In this document: positions 7,835 through 17,446 of the stretch, one piece after another
Position numbering within the stretch: the stretch's first letter is position 1
Layout of the letters: each line of letters opens with the position of its first letter
NCBI GenBank assembly: GCA_046351595.1
Contig: JAXLYE010000004.1
Coordinates: 806,001-870,000, forward strand
Origin: JAXLYE01 sp046351595
GTDB lineage: Bacteria > Myxococcota_A > Polyangia > Palsa-1104 > JAEUJZ01
Length of the DNA: 64,000 nt
Reading direction: 5' to 3'
The notes under the pieces: model-generated
Told to the model about the DNA's origin: nothing
Seen by the model: the letters and a program-made list of their open reading frames with translations, nothing else
The model's database searches: none
Position numbers and translations under genes: made by a program

Positions 7835-9460
7835 TCAGTCCTTGAGCGGCTGGATGTCGTCGTCGGTGAAGGCCTTGTTGGGGTTCGGCTGCCGCGGCGG
7901 GATGCGGACGCCGCGCGGGCCGAGCGGGCGGGGGCCGTTCGGCCCGGTTTGTCCGGGGACCTGGCCGGGCGTTGCCCCGGGGGTCTGGCCGGGCGTCTGG
8001 GCGGGGCCCGTGACCCCGACCGCGGGCTGCGTGCCGGTGGCCGGGGCGAGATCTGTGCGGGGCGCGCCGCCGTCGCCGGCTCCCGCCTCGTCGGGGCGGC
8101 CGGGTCCGGTGCCGCCGTCGGCCAGTGCCGAGACCTGCGCCGGCAGCGCGCGCAGGCCCACCGTCGGGCTGGCGCTGTGGTTCTCGTCGAACTCCACGTC
8201 CTGCTCGGCGAAGCCGGGCGCGCGCAGGGTGAAGACCTGGTGGCCGGTGCCGGGGCGCGGCTCCTCGGTCCAGGGCGTCATGCCGACGACCTGTCCGTCG
8301 GACTTGCGGACGACCTGGGCCTGCACCGGGATGGTGTTCAGCGTCCAGTAGACCTTGGCCTGCGGCTGCGCCGCCGGCAGGAACGCGCGCACGCCGTAGT
8401 GGGCGCCGATCCCGCCGATCGCCAGCAGCACAAGGCCGATGCCGGCGACGCGGCCCCAGCGGCGCTGCGGCGGCGGCACCGCCTTCATGCTGCCGCTCTG
8501 CCCGAGCGCCGCCGAGAGCGTGGCCAGCGACGAGGAGTGGTTGCCGCTGTCGGTTGCCACGCTGGCGGTCAGCGCCACCACCGGCGAGCCCTGGATGACC
8601 GGCAGCGCCGCCATCTTCTCGAGCTCCTGCGCGATCGCGGCCATGTTCGGCCGCTCGGCGGGATCCTTGGCGATCATGCGGCCGACCAGGTTCGCCAGCA
8701 CCTCGGGCACGCTCGGGTCGCGCTCGCGCAGGGGCTTGGGCTGCGAGAAGATGTGCATCGCCATGACCTCGCCCTGTCCGTCGGCGCGGAAGGGGACCTG
8801 GCCGCAGCACATGCGGTACATGACGATGCCCAGCGAGTAGACGTCGGCCTTGTCGGTGACCTGGCCCGCGCCCTTGCACTGCTCGGGCGCCATGTACGTC
8901 GCCGTGCCCAGCACCATGCCGGTCTGGGTCTTGAACTCCTCGCTCGCCGGGCCCTCGTACTCGGCGAGGATCTTGGCGATGCCGAAGTCGAGGATCTTCA
9001 CGCGCTCGCCGCCCGGGATCTCGGGATCGGGGACGAGCATGACGTTGTCCGGCTTGAGATCGCGGTGCACGATCCCGGCGCCATGCGTCGCCGCCAGCGC
9101 CGAGGCGATCTGGCGGCTGATGCGCACGGTGTCCGAGTAGGGCAGGCGCCCGCCGAGGCTGCGCAGGCGGACCGAGAGCGGATCGCCGCGCAGGAACTCC
9201 ATGATGATGTAGGCGGTGCCGTCGGGCAGGTTGCCGAACTCGTAGATGCCGACGACGCCGGCGTGCTCGACGCGGCTGGCCGCCTTGGCTTCCCGGAAGA
9301 AGCGCTCGGCGATCTGCGGATCGACGGACAGCTCGCGACGCAGCAGCTTGATGGCTGCGCGACGGCCGAGCTGCTCGTGGACGGCCTCGTAGACCGCGCC
9401 CATCCCGCCCTGGCCGATCTTGCGCACCACCTTGTAGCTCCCGATGCGCTGTCCTTCCAT
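7835..9460 (-). CDS. Membrane Ser/Thr protein kinase with PEGA-like domain
   Basis: Residues 1-275 form a complete Hanks-type kinase: Gly loop GQGGMG (16-21), Lys38, VHRDLKPDN with catalytic Asp135, DFG 159-161, and TYMAPE. A single transmembrane helix (about 333-355) follows. After it is an extracytoplasmic PEGA-like segment (YWTLNTIPVQAQVVRKSDGQ, then TPW and TLRAPGF) and a Pro/Gly-rich tail that ends LKD. The product should phosphorylate cytoplasmic targets in response to an envelope cue. It is divergent from the TPR protein gene, with 64 nt between starts, and lies upstream of the cobalamin riboswitch on the same strand. Substrate unknown. Confidence 0.92.
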   Translation of the reverse strand: MEGQRIGSYKVVRKIGQGGMGAVYEAVHEQLGRRAAIKLLRRELSVDPQIAERFFREAKAASRVEHAGVVGIYEFGNLPDGTAYIIMEFLRGDPLSVRLRSLGGRLPYSDTVRISRQIASALAATHGAGIVHRDLKPDNVMLVPDPEIPGGERVKILDFGIAKILAEYEGPASEEFKTQTGMVLGTATYMAPEQCKGAGQVTDKADVYSLGIVMYRMCCGQVPFRADGQGEVMAMHIFSQPKPLRERDPSVPEVLANLVGRMIAKDPAERPNMAAIAQELEKMAALPVIQGSPVVALTASVATDSGNHSSSLATLSAALGQSGSMKAVPPPQRRWGRVAGIGLVLLAIGGIGAHYGVRAFLPAAQPQAKVYWTLNTIPVQAQVVRKSDGQVVGMTPWTEEPRPGTGHQVFTLRAPGFAEQDVEFDENHSASPTVGLRALPAQVSALADGGTGPGRPDEAGAGDGGAPRTDLAPATGTQPAVGVTGPAQTPGQTPGATPGQVPGQTGPNGPRPLGPRGVRIPPRQPNPNKAFTDDDIQPLKD

Positions 9461-9508
9461 CTGGTCCCCAGCAGTAATTAGTACTCAGGATAACGCAGTT
9501 TTTGTTGA

Positions 9509-9514
9509 TATAAT
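9509..9514 (+). promoter_or_regulatory. -10 element TATAAT in divergent intergenic region
   Basis: A perfect TATAAT lies in the 64-nt gap between the divergent kinase and TPR genes. Transcription would start near 9521, only a few bases before ATG 9525, giving an almost leaderless mRNA unless ATG 9546 is used. No good -35 is visible. Confidence 0.4.
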
Positions 9515-9524
9515 CTGCGAAGCG

Positions 9525-10295
9525 ATGAATCCGGCCTTCTCTAGGATGCTTGGGCGTACATCACAGCGCGGGCGCCCGCGCATCGGGGTGTGCTTCGCGT
9601 CCCTCGTCTCCCTGATCCTGCTCCTCGGCTCGCTGCTCGCAAGCGGTCCGGCTCGGGCCGACCTGGCCGAGGTCCACTATCGGCGCGGCCTCGGCGCCTA
9701 CGAGGCCAAGGACTACGCCCGCGCGATCCGCGAGTTCCAGACGGCGTACCGGGTCCGGCAGCTGCCGCGCATCCTGCTCAACATCGGGCAGGTCTACCGC
9801 AAGCTCGGCATGGCCAGCACCGCGCTCAAGTTCTACGAGCACTACCTGCGCGTCGAGCCCAAGCCCAAGCCCGAGATCAAGGCCGAGGTCGATCGCTACA
9901 TCGCGCAGACCCGCGCCATGCTCGATCCGCCCGACATCGTGCCGCTGCCCAGCAAGTCCGCCGCCGCCGCCGCCGCCGAGGCCGTGGCCTCCGCGCCGTC
10001 GGACATCACGCCGGTGCCGGAGTGGAGCGAGGAGCCCGCGGGGCGCCGGCCCGGCCAGCCCGGCTCGGCGATCGTCAGCCAGCCCAGCCTCGGCTCGATG
10101 TCGCTGCGGCCGCTGCCGCCGGGCGTAACGCTGGTGGCGCTGCCGCCGCCGCCGCCGGAGACGCCGGTGTACAAGAAGCCGTGGTTCTGGGGCGTGGTCG
10201 GTGGCGTCGCGGCAGCCGCCGTCATCACCGGCATCGCGGTCGGCATCACCCAGGCCAACTCGGCGCCGCCGACGGTGCTGTATCCGGTCAAGTGA
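9525..10295 (+). CDS. Secreted TPR protein with C-terminal membrane helix
   Basis: The 256-aa product has a signal peptide (hydrophobic run around residues 28-42, cleavage near ARA) and TPR-like helices (YRRGLGAYEAKDYARAIREF, LLNIGQVYRKLGMASTALKFYEHYL). A long Ala/Pro-rich linker follows, then a C-terminal helix (PWFWGVVGGVAAAAVITGIA). This architecture is common in myxobacterial envelope proteins and suggests a periplasmic scaffold tethered to the membrane. ATG 9525 is preferred; ATG 9546 is possible. The next gene starts 8 nt after its stop, so the two form an operon. Function unknown. Confidence 0.75.
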   Translation: MNPAFSRMLGRTSQRGRPRIGVCFASLVSLILLLGSLLASGPARADLAEVHYRRGLGAYEAKDYARAIREFQTAYRVRQLPRILLNIGQVYRKLGMASTALKFYEHYLRVEPKPKPEIKAEVDRYIAQTRAMLDPPDIVPLPSKSAAAAAAEAVASAPSDITPVPEWSEEPAGRRPGQPGSAIVSQPSLGSMSLRPLPPGVTLVALPPPPPETPVYKKPWFWGVVGGVAAAAVITGIAVGITQANSAPPTVLYPVK

Positions 10296-10302
10296 GGCGA
10301 GC

Positions 10303-10698
10303 ATGAACGCGCTGGTCTGTGCCCTCCGCTCGTCTGGAACGCGCCTTCTGGCGCGGGTCGGTCTGCTCCTGGTCCTTGTGCTGGGTGCCTGCGGGCCCAG
10401 CTCCAACCTCGTCGTCGTCAGCGTGCAGGGGCTGGTCGGCGGCATCACCGAGCTGTACGTGACCATGCAGCTCGACGGCGTCCCCGCCCGCAACTCGCGC
10501 CCCGTGGCCGAGAGCGGCGACGGCGGCTTCGTCGTCTACAAGGGCATGGATCGCTTCGGCATCGAGGTGCCGCCGGGAACGGGCACGCTGTCGCTCGACG
10601 TCAAGGGCTTCAGCACCACGCGCGAGGTCGTGCGATCGGGCGCAGGCTCGCTCAACCTCGCGGCCGGGCACGAGCTGACGATTCAGCTCGCGCCCTGA
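10303..10698 (+). CDS. Small predicted lipoprotein
   Basis: The 131-aa product has a signal peptide with lipobox LGAC. The mature domain looks like an all-beta, carboxypeptidase-regulatory or PEGA-like fold (VVVSVQGLVGGITELYVTMQ, FGIEVPPGTGTLSLDVKGF, LAAGHELTIQLAP). Co-transcription with the TPR protein and proximity to a PEGA-tailed kinase suggest a shared envelope role. That link is inference. Confidence 0.7.
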   Translation: MNALVCALRSSGTRLLARVGLLLVLVLGACGPSSNLVVVSVQGLVGGITELYVTMQLDGVPARNSRPVAESGDGGFVVYKGMDRFGIEVPPGTGTLSLDVKGFSTTREVVRSGAGSLNLAAGHELTIQLAP

Positions 10699-10707
10699 GC
10701 GGCTCGC

Positions 10708-10734
10708 GCCCGACGCTGGCGCAGCGGGTCGGGC
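10708..10734. terminator. Strong hairpin between convergent genes
   Basis: GCCCGAC at 10708-10714 pairs with GTCGGGC at 10728-10734, with a nested GCTG/CAGC stem inside. It fills the gap between the lipoprotein gene and the convergent NADH dehydrogenase gene and overlaps the stop codon of the latter. There is no T run, so termination would be structure-driven or Rho-assisted. Confidence 0.45.
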
Positions 10735-12098
10735 TAGCGCGCGGGCGGCGGGCTCGCGGGCGGCGCGACCGTCGCAGGCTCGCCGGGCACCGCCTGCAGC
10801 GGCGGCAGCGACGGCATTGAGCCGGGCCCCGCGCTCATGCGGTGGCCGGTGATGAGGCGCGCGCCGCGCTTGTACGTGAAGTACGAGTACGCCCAGTTGA
10901 ACAGCACTGCGATGCGGTTGCGGAACTCGATGAGGAAGAAGATGTGCACCAGCAGCCAGAACAGCCAGGCGAGGAAGCCGCCGAGCTGCAGGCGCTTGAT
11001 GTGCACGATGGCGGCGGCGCGGCCGATGGTCGCCATGTTGCCCTTGTCGACGTAGCGGAAGGGCGGGCGCGGCTTGCCGGCGAGCGTCGCCTCGATGCAG
11101 CGCGCGGCGTGGCGGGCCTGCTGCATCGCCACCGGGCTCGTGCCGGGCAGGGGCTTGCCGTCCTGGTGCAGGTACGCGGTCATGTCGCCGAGGGCGAAGA
11201 CCTCGGGGCGGCCGGGCAGCGTCAGGTCCGGCTCGATGACGACACGGCCGGCGCGATCGACGGGCGCCCCCAGCAGCGCCGTCAGCGGCGCCGGTCGCAC
11301 GCCCGCGGCCCACAGCACCGTCGCGGTCGGGATGAACTCGCTGCCGACCTGGACGCCGCGCTCGTCGATGCGGCTGACGTGATCACCGTGGCGGACCTGC
11401 GCGCCCAGGCGCAAGAGATCCTCCTCGGCGCGCTCGGAGAGCTTCTCGGGGAACGTCGCCAGGATGCGCGCCCCGCCCTCGATCAGCAGCACGCGCGCTT
11501 CGGTCGGATCGACGCGGCGGAAGTCGCGCGCCAGCACGAAGCGCGCGAGCTCGGCCAGCGCCCCGGCGAGCTCCACGCCCGTCGGGCCGCCGCCGACCAC
11601 GACGAAGGTGAGCAGGCGCTTGCGCTCCTCGGGATCCTGCGTGCGCTCGGCCGCCTCGAAGGCGACCAGCACGCGCCGCCGCACCTCGACCGCGTCGTCG
11701 AGATCCTTGAGCCCGACGGCGTAGCGCGCCCAGTCCTCGTGCCCGAAGTAGTGGTTCTGCGCGCCGACGGCGACGATCAGGAAGTCGTAGGCGATCTCGC
11801 CGCCGTGATCGAGCAGGACCTTCTTCTGCGCCGGGTCGACGCCGCGCGCCTCGGCGAGCAGCACCGTCGCGTTCTTCTGCTTGCGCAGCACCGAGCGGAT
11901 GGGCGCCGCGATGTCGGCGGGCGACAGGCCCGCCATCGCGACCTGGTAGAGCAGCGGCTGGAACAGGTGGTGGTTGGAGCGATCGATCAGGGTGACGCGC
12001 ACCGGCGCATGGCGCAGCGCCTGCGCCGCGGTCAGCCCGCCGAAGCCGCCGCCGATGATGACGACGTGCGGCCGGCCGGCCGCTACCACTGCGTCCAT
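10734..12098 (-). CDS. ndh: Type II NADH dehydrogenase (NDH-2)
   Basis: NDH-2 oxidises NADH and reduces quinone at the inner membrane without pumping protons. The 454-aa product has an N-terminal FAD Rossmann motif (VVIIGGGFGGLTAAQAL), an NAD-binding motif (VVVGGGPTGVELAGALAEL), the FAD-contacting VFALGDMTAY and an AMQQARHAA quinone-site-like segment. A hydrophobic C-terminal anchor follows (LGGFLAWLFWLLVHIFFLIE). The start ATG overlaps the end of the upstream pseudoprotease gene by 16 nt, implying translational coupling. A Pro/Ala tail of about 30 residues follows the anchor. Confidence 0.92.
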   Translation of the reverse strand: MDAVVAAGRPHVVIIGGGFGGLTAAQALRHAPVRVTLIDRSNHHLFQPLLYQVAMAGLSPADIAAPIRSVLRKQKNATVLLAEARGVDPAQKKVLLDHGGEIAYDFLIVAVGAQNHYFGHEDWARYAVGLKDLDDAVEVRRRVLVAFEAAERTQDPEERKRLLTFVVVGGGPTGVELAGALAELARFVLARDFRRVDPTEARVLLIEGGARILATFPEKLSERAEEDLLRLGAQVRHGDHVSRIDERGVQVGSEFIPTATVLWAAGVRPAPLTALLGAPVDRAGRVVIEPDLTLPGRPEVFALGDMTAYLHQDGKPLPGTSPVAMQQARHAARCIEATLAGKPRPPFRYVDKGNMATIGRAAAIVHIKRLQLGGFLAWLFWLLVHIFFLIEFRNRIAVLFNWAYSYFTYKRGARLITGHRMSAGPGSMPSLPPLQAVPGEPATVAPPASPPPAR

Positions 12099-13954
12099 GG
12101 GCTCCAGCTATCGGAGGCCAGGCTGTAGAAGAAGCGCAGGTTGTCCTTGGTCATCACCAGGAGGTCCTTGCCGACGGGCCACATCATCGCGATGTTGCCC
12201 TCGCGGTCGATGTAGCGCTGCGCCGCCGACGAGAAGACGCGGCCCGAGAGGTCCATGCCGTAGAAGTTGTCGGCGCGCGCGACCAGCTGCTGCATCGCGA
12301 ACGCGATGGGCTTGAGCTTGTTCTCCCACTCGAACTTGCCCTTGTCGTTCTTGCGGTAGCGGTAGACAGAGTTGTTCTCCAGCACGTAGAGCGTGCCGCT
12401 AGAGACGTGGATCGACGCGCCGCGCAGCGACCGCGGGAAGATCTGCATCGACTCCTTGCCGTCGGCCTGCGCGCTCAGCAGGCGGCCGTCCTCCATCAGC
12501 GTGAACAGCGTGCCGCCCGAGGCCCGCGCCTGCGCCACCGGCGCCATGCCGGAGTTTCTCCAGATCTTCGATGCCGAGTCGAAGTACATGAGCTGGCGGT
12601 GGTTGTCGCCGACGTACAGGGTGCCGGTGACGTCGTCGATGGTGGCGACGCCGTTGGCGCTCTGCTTCTGCTGCTCGTACTTTGTGCCCTTCTTGACGAA
12701 GACCACGCCCTTCTTGTCGACGACCAGCGACGGGAACAGCTCCTCGACGACCTTGGCCTTGAACGGGCTGTCCTTGGTCAGCGCCCCGACGAGCGCGCTG
12801 AGCTGCTCGCCCGAGTCGACGCCGCTGACCACGCCGCGCCCGCGCATCGCCATGGCGGCGATGAACTCGCTGTGCAGCTGCAGCGCCGCCTTCTTCTCGA
12901 GCTTCTGGCCGAGCGCGGTGCCCAGCGCGATGCGCACGGCCTCGACGGCGTTGCGCGACTCGGAGCCGCTCATCTCGGGCGCCTCCTTGGTGTCGCTCGC
13001 CTTGGGCTCCTCGCCCTGCTTGCCGATGAGCAGGTTCTGGATGGTCTCGACGGGCCGCACCACGCCGGGCGCGCTCGTCGCCTTGTCGAGGTAGATGCCG
13101 ACGCCCAGCAGCCGGCCGTTCATCGACAGGATCGGGCCGCCGGCGTTGTCGATCGGCAGGCTGGGCTCGAGCTCGATGAGGTCGGGGCGCGCGGCGGCGA
13201 TGGTGCCGACCTGGAAGCCGAGCGTCTGCCGGCCGCGCATACGGACGCCCATAACGTCGGCGCCCACCGCCGACAGGCCGCGCACGTCGTAGAGGTCGAG
13301 GGCGCGGTAGGGCTTCTTCGGCTCGGGCTGCGGCAGCTGCAAAAGCACCAGGTGGCTCGTCGAGTCGATGCGCACGATCTGCACCGGCTTGGCCTTGTCC
13401 TGGTTGGCGCGCATGAACAGCACCGGATCCTCGTCGCCCGGCGTGATCGAGTCCGAGAGGAAGGCGTGGACGGTGCCGCGCTCGACGCCCGAGAGGAGGC
13501 GCGAGTCGCTGACGACGACGCCGTTGGGCTTGACGATGGTGCCGAGCGCGGCCTGGAAGCGGTTGCCCTCCTGCGCGACCAGGAACACCGTCGCGGGCGC
13601 GGCGCGCTGGAACAGGTCCGCCTTGCTCAGCGCCGGGCCCTTGGGCGCGACCGCGAGCTTCGGGGTCGGCGCGGGCTTGGGCGCGGCCGGGGTCTTGGGC
13701 GCCGCAGCGGCGGCAGGCCGGGCCGCGGTCGCAGGCTTGGTGGCAGCGGCAGCGGCGGGCTTGGCGGCGGGCTTGGCCGCAGGCGCGGCGGCAGCGGGCG
13801 CGGGGGCGGCCGGCTGCGCGACGGGCACGACCGGCGCCGAGGTGGCGGCCGGCTGCGCCTGCAGCGGCAGCGGCGACAGACACGACAGCCCGACCAGGAA
13901 CAGGGCGCCGAGGCGGCCCGCGGTCCTCCCCATCCGGGTCCGGGCCCAGGTCAT
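12083..13954 (-). CDS. Secreted trypsin-fold pseudoprotease with propeller-like C-terminus
   Basis: From ATG 13954 (ATG 13933 is also possible) the 623-aa product has a signal peptide and a low-complexity Ala/Pro/Lys linker. Next is a domain with the layout of HtrA/trypsin-like proteases (ATVFLVAQEG, GTIVKPNGVVVSDSRLLSG, VLLQLP, IDNAGGPILSMNGRLLGVGI). At each place where the catalytic His, Asp and Ser are expected, the residue differs: SDSR for TNAH, IDSTSH near the Asp, DNAGGP for GNSGGP. The last ~270 residues show repeated beta motifs (GTLYVGDNHRQLMYFD, GTLFTLMEDGRLLS, GTLYVLENNSVYRY). It overlaps ndh by 16 nt. It is probably a non-catalytic periplasmic binding protein. Confidence 0.75.
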   Translation of the reverse strand: MTWARTRMGRTAGRLGALFLVGLSCLSPLPLQAQPAATSAPVVPVAQPAAPAPAAAAPAAKPAAKPAAAAATKPATAARPAAAAAPKTPAAPKPAPTPKLAVAPKGPALSKADLFQRAAPATVFLVAQEGNRFQAALGTIVKPNGVVVSDSRLLSGVERGTVHAFLSDSITPGDEDPVLFMRANQDKAKPVQIVRIDSTSHLVLLQLPQPEPKKPYRALDLYDVRGLSAVGADVMGVRMRGRQTLGFQVGTIAAARPDLIELEPSLPIDNAGGPILSMNGRLLGVGIYLDKATSAPGVVRPVETIQNLLIGKQGEEPKASDTKEAPEMSGSESRNAVEAVRIALGTALGQKLEKKAALQLHSEFIAAMAMRGRGVVSGVDSGEQLSALVGALTKDSPFKAKVVEELFPSLVVDKKGVVFVKKGTKYEQQKQSANGVATIDDVTGTLYVGDNHRQLMYFDSASKIWRNSGMAPVAQARASGGTLFTLMEDGRLLSAQADGKESMQIFPRSLRGASIHVSSGTLYVLENNSVYRYRKNDKGKFEWENKLKPIAFAMQQLVARADNFYGMDLSGRVFSSAAQRYIDREGNIAMMWPVGKDLLVMTKDNLRFFYSLASDSWSPWTQW

Positions 13955-14208
13955 GTCCAGCGACGGCGGCACAGCCTCCTGCAGGGAAGCAGGGGGCGTG
14001 AGCGGGGAGAGCTTGGGGCTCCGTGAGCTGGATTTTCGTAGGGCGCCGCGTCGCACAATCGACCTCCGGGAAGCTGAGACGCAGCGTAACAAAAAACCCA
14101 GATATCGCAGAGTCCCAAACTTCCGCGCGCCGAGAACGCGCTGTCGAGGTGCCGCGGGGCGCCGCGAGACGCCGGGGGCGCCGCGAGACGCCGGGGCGTC
14201 AAGGCCGG

Positions 14209-14883
14209 CTACAGCGAGGGCCGGGCGGCGGCGCCGAGCGCCAGGAGCTCGCCCGTGACCTCGGCGGCCTCGAGGATCGCGGCCTGATCCGCGGGATCCC
14301 GCACCAGCTCGGCGATCTGCTGCAAGAGCTCGCGCAGGGCCTTGGGATCCTCCTCGGTGCGGACCTGCAGCCAGCGCATGGCCTCGCGCGGGACGCTGCC
14401 GACGCCGAGCAGGCGGATGATGGTCGAGCCGACATCGCCGGCGACGCCGAGGATCATCAGGACGACACCGAGCATCGCGGTCGGCCGCTCATAGCTCAGC
14501 GTCGTGCAGTAGGCGCGCAGCGCGGCGTCGCCGGTGGTCATCTGCCGCTCCGGCAGCTGGTCGGCGTAGCCGAGCCGTCGCAGATCCTGCAGCGCCAGCT
14601 GGAAGCGGTTGCGCTCCTCGCGGTGGTGCTGGCGCAGCACCGCGGCGATCTGCTCGTCGGTGGCGCGCTCGGCGGCGCGGCCCAGGACCTCGGCCGTGTG
14701 GTCGCTCTGGTTGGCGAGATCGAGCAGGAACGCCGCGTACTTGGGTCGCAGCGACAGCGGCGGTCGCATCAGGTAGCGGACGGTGGCCATCCGGTAGCTC
14801 CGGGCTCCCGCTGCGATACGCGACTGTAAGGTCTCGATCATCTCCATCGGGGTGCGGGGCTTGTTCTTGGGCCCGTTCGGCAT
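14209..14883 (-). CDS. All-helical protein, possibly heme-oxygenase/TenA-like
   Basis: ATG 14883 is preceded by GGGAG, giving 224 aa. The sequence is almost wholly alpha-helical, with HHREERNRFQLALQDLRRLG resembling the EE-x-x-H/ligand helix of heme-oxygenase-like and iron-containing redox enzymes. The LGVVLMILGVAGDVGS segment is another buried helix of such bundles. Not all metal ligands of active family members can be placed, so enzyme activity is unproven. The gene is single, about 255 nt from the pseudoprotease gene. A ferritin-like fold is the alternative. Confidence 0.45.
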   Translation of the reverse strand: MPNGPKNKPRTPMEMIETLQSRIAAGARSYRMATVRYLMRPPLSLRPKYAAFLLDLANQSDHTAEVLGRAAERATDEQIAAVLRQHHREERNRFQLALQDLRRLGYADQLPERQMTTGDAALRAYCTTLSYERPTAMLGVVLMILGVAGDVGSTIIRLLGVGSVPREAMRWLQVRTEEDPKALRELLQQIAELVRDPADQAAILEAAEVTGELLALGAAARPSL

Positions 14884-15148
14884 CGTCCACTCCCAAGTAA
14901 ACCACGATTCCAGACGTGCCGCAGGCTTTGCAGCTTCTAAAGTCCGACCGCGGCGCGCGGAATCGCCGACGCCGGCGCCAGCGGTCGATGCGGACACGTC
15001 TGTGGACTTAATTGACGGCGGCACCGAGGCTGCGCCCGGTTCGGCGCGCGCCGCGGTGCGTCAGGCGTCTGCAGGGTGGGCGCCCGCCGCACCGACGGAG
15101 AGGCGGGTCGGGAGAGAAGGCGAGGGGAGGGGGCCTGCGCCGGCGGCG
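14884..15148. other. Intergenic region upstream of the helical-protein gene
   Basis: About 265 nt separate the sucD 3' end and this same-strand gene. I see no ORF, RNA motif or repeat. It probably holds the helical-protein promoter and the sucD terminator. Confidence 0.35.
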
Positions 15149-16030
15149 CTAGCGGAGGACGCTGGCGAGGGTCTTGCCGAGCTCGGCCGGGGTGGCGGCG
15201 ACCGCGATGCCGGCGGCGCGCAGGGCCTCCAGCTTGTCCTTGGCCGCGCCCTTGCCGCCCGAGATGATGGCGCCGGCGTGGCCCATGCGGCGGCCCGGCG
15301 GCGCGGTCTGGCCGGCGATGAAGGCGGCGACCGGCTTGCTCATGTTCTTCTTGATCCAGGCCGCGGCCTCCTCCTCGGAGGTGCCGCCGATCTCGCCCAT
15401 CATCAGCACCGCGCGCGTGTCGGGGTCCTTCTCGAACAGCTCGAGGATGTCGATGAAGTCCGAGCCCTTGACCGGGTCACCGCCGATGCCGACGCAGGTC
15501 GACTGGCCCAGGCCGAGCGCCGAGAGCTGGTGCACGCCCTCGTAGGTCAGGGTGCCCGAGCGCGAGACCAGGCCGATGTGGCCGGGCTTGTGGATGTAGC
15601 CCGGCATGATGCCGATCTTGCACTGGTCGGGGGTGATGACGCCGGGGCAGTTCGGCCCGATGAGTCGCGTCCTTTTCGCACCGGTTTGGGCGTCGAGCAC
15701 GCGGCGCACCTTGACCATGTCCATGACCGGGATGCCCTCGGTGATGCACACGACCAGCTCGATGCCGGCGGCGATGGCCTCGAGGATGCTGTCGGCGGCG
15801 CCCGGCGGCGGCACGTAGATCACCGAGGCGTTGGCGCCGGTCTTTGCGACCGCGTCCGAGACCGTGTCGAAGACCGGCACGCCGCAGTGCTTGGTGCCGC
15901 CCTTGCCCGGGGTGACGCCGCCGACGACGTTGGTGCCGTACTCGATGGCCTTCTCGGTGTGGAAGGTGCCGTTCTTGCCCGTGATGCCCTGGACCAGGAG
16001 GCGGGTGTTCTTGTCTACAAGGATTGCCAT
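15149..16030 (-). CDS. sucD: Succinyl-CoA ligase, alpha subunit
   Basis: SucD with SucC converts succinyl-CoA to succinate with formation of ATP or GTP in the TCA cycle. The 293-aa product is full length. It has a CoA-binding Rossmann domain (LLVQGITGKNGTFHTEKAIEYG, VIYVPPPGAADSI) and the phosphohistidine loop GHAGAIISGGKG with the active-site His. The gene begins 9 nt after the sucC stop. Confidence 0.97.
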   Translation of the reverse strand: MAILVDKNTRLLVQGITGKNGTFHTEKAIEYGTNVVGGVTPGKGGTKHCGVPVFDTVSDAVAKTGANASVIYVPPPGAADSILEAIAAGIELVVCITEGIPVMDMVKVRRVLDAQTGAKRTRLIGPNCPGVITPDQCKIGIMPGYIHKPGHIGLVSRSGTLTYEGVHQLSALGLGQSTCVGIGGDPVKGSDFIDILELFEKDPDTRAVLMMGEIGGTSEEEAAAWIKKNMSKPVAAFIAGQTAPPGRRMGHAGAIISGGKGAAKDKLEALRAAGIAVAATPAELGKTLASVLR

Positions 16031-16039
16031 GTCCGTCTC

Positions 16040-17245
<1,206 letters not shown>

Positions 17246-17446
17246 GGAGAGAGTCCTTATTCAGCGGGAGATCATCCCTGGGGCCTGGGGAACCGCCGCG
17301 CGCGCCCGGTGCGTCAGAATCACGCGGTGGAGCATCGTGAGACATCTTGCCCAAACGACTCACGGTCTGGCCTGCGACCCACGACCGCGGCCGAGAGGCT
17401 TGATGCTCGACCGCGACCGGGCTGTCCGCGCAGCGCGGCTGCGCCG

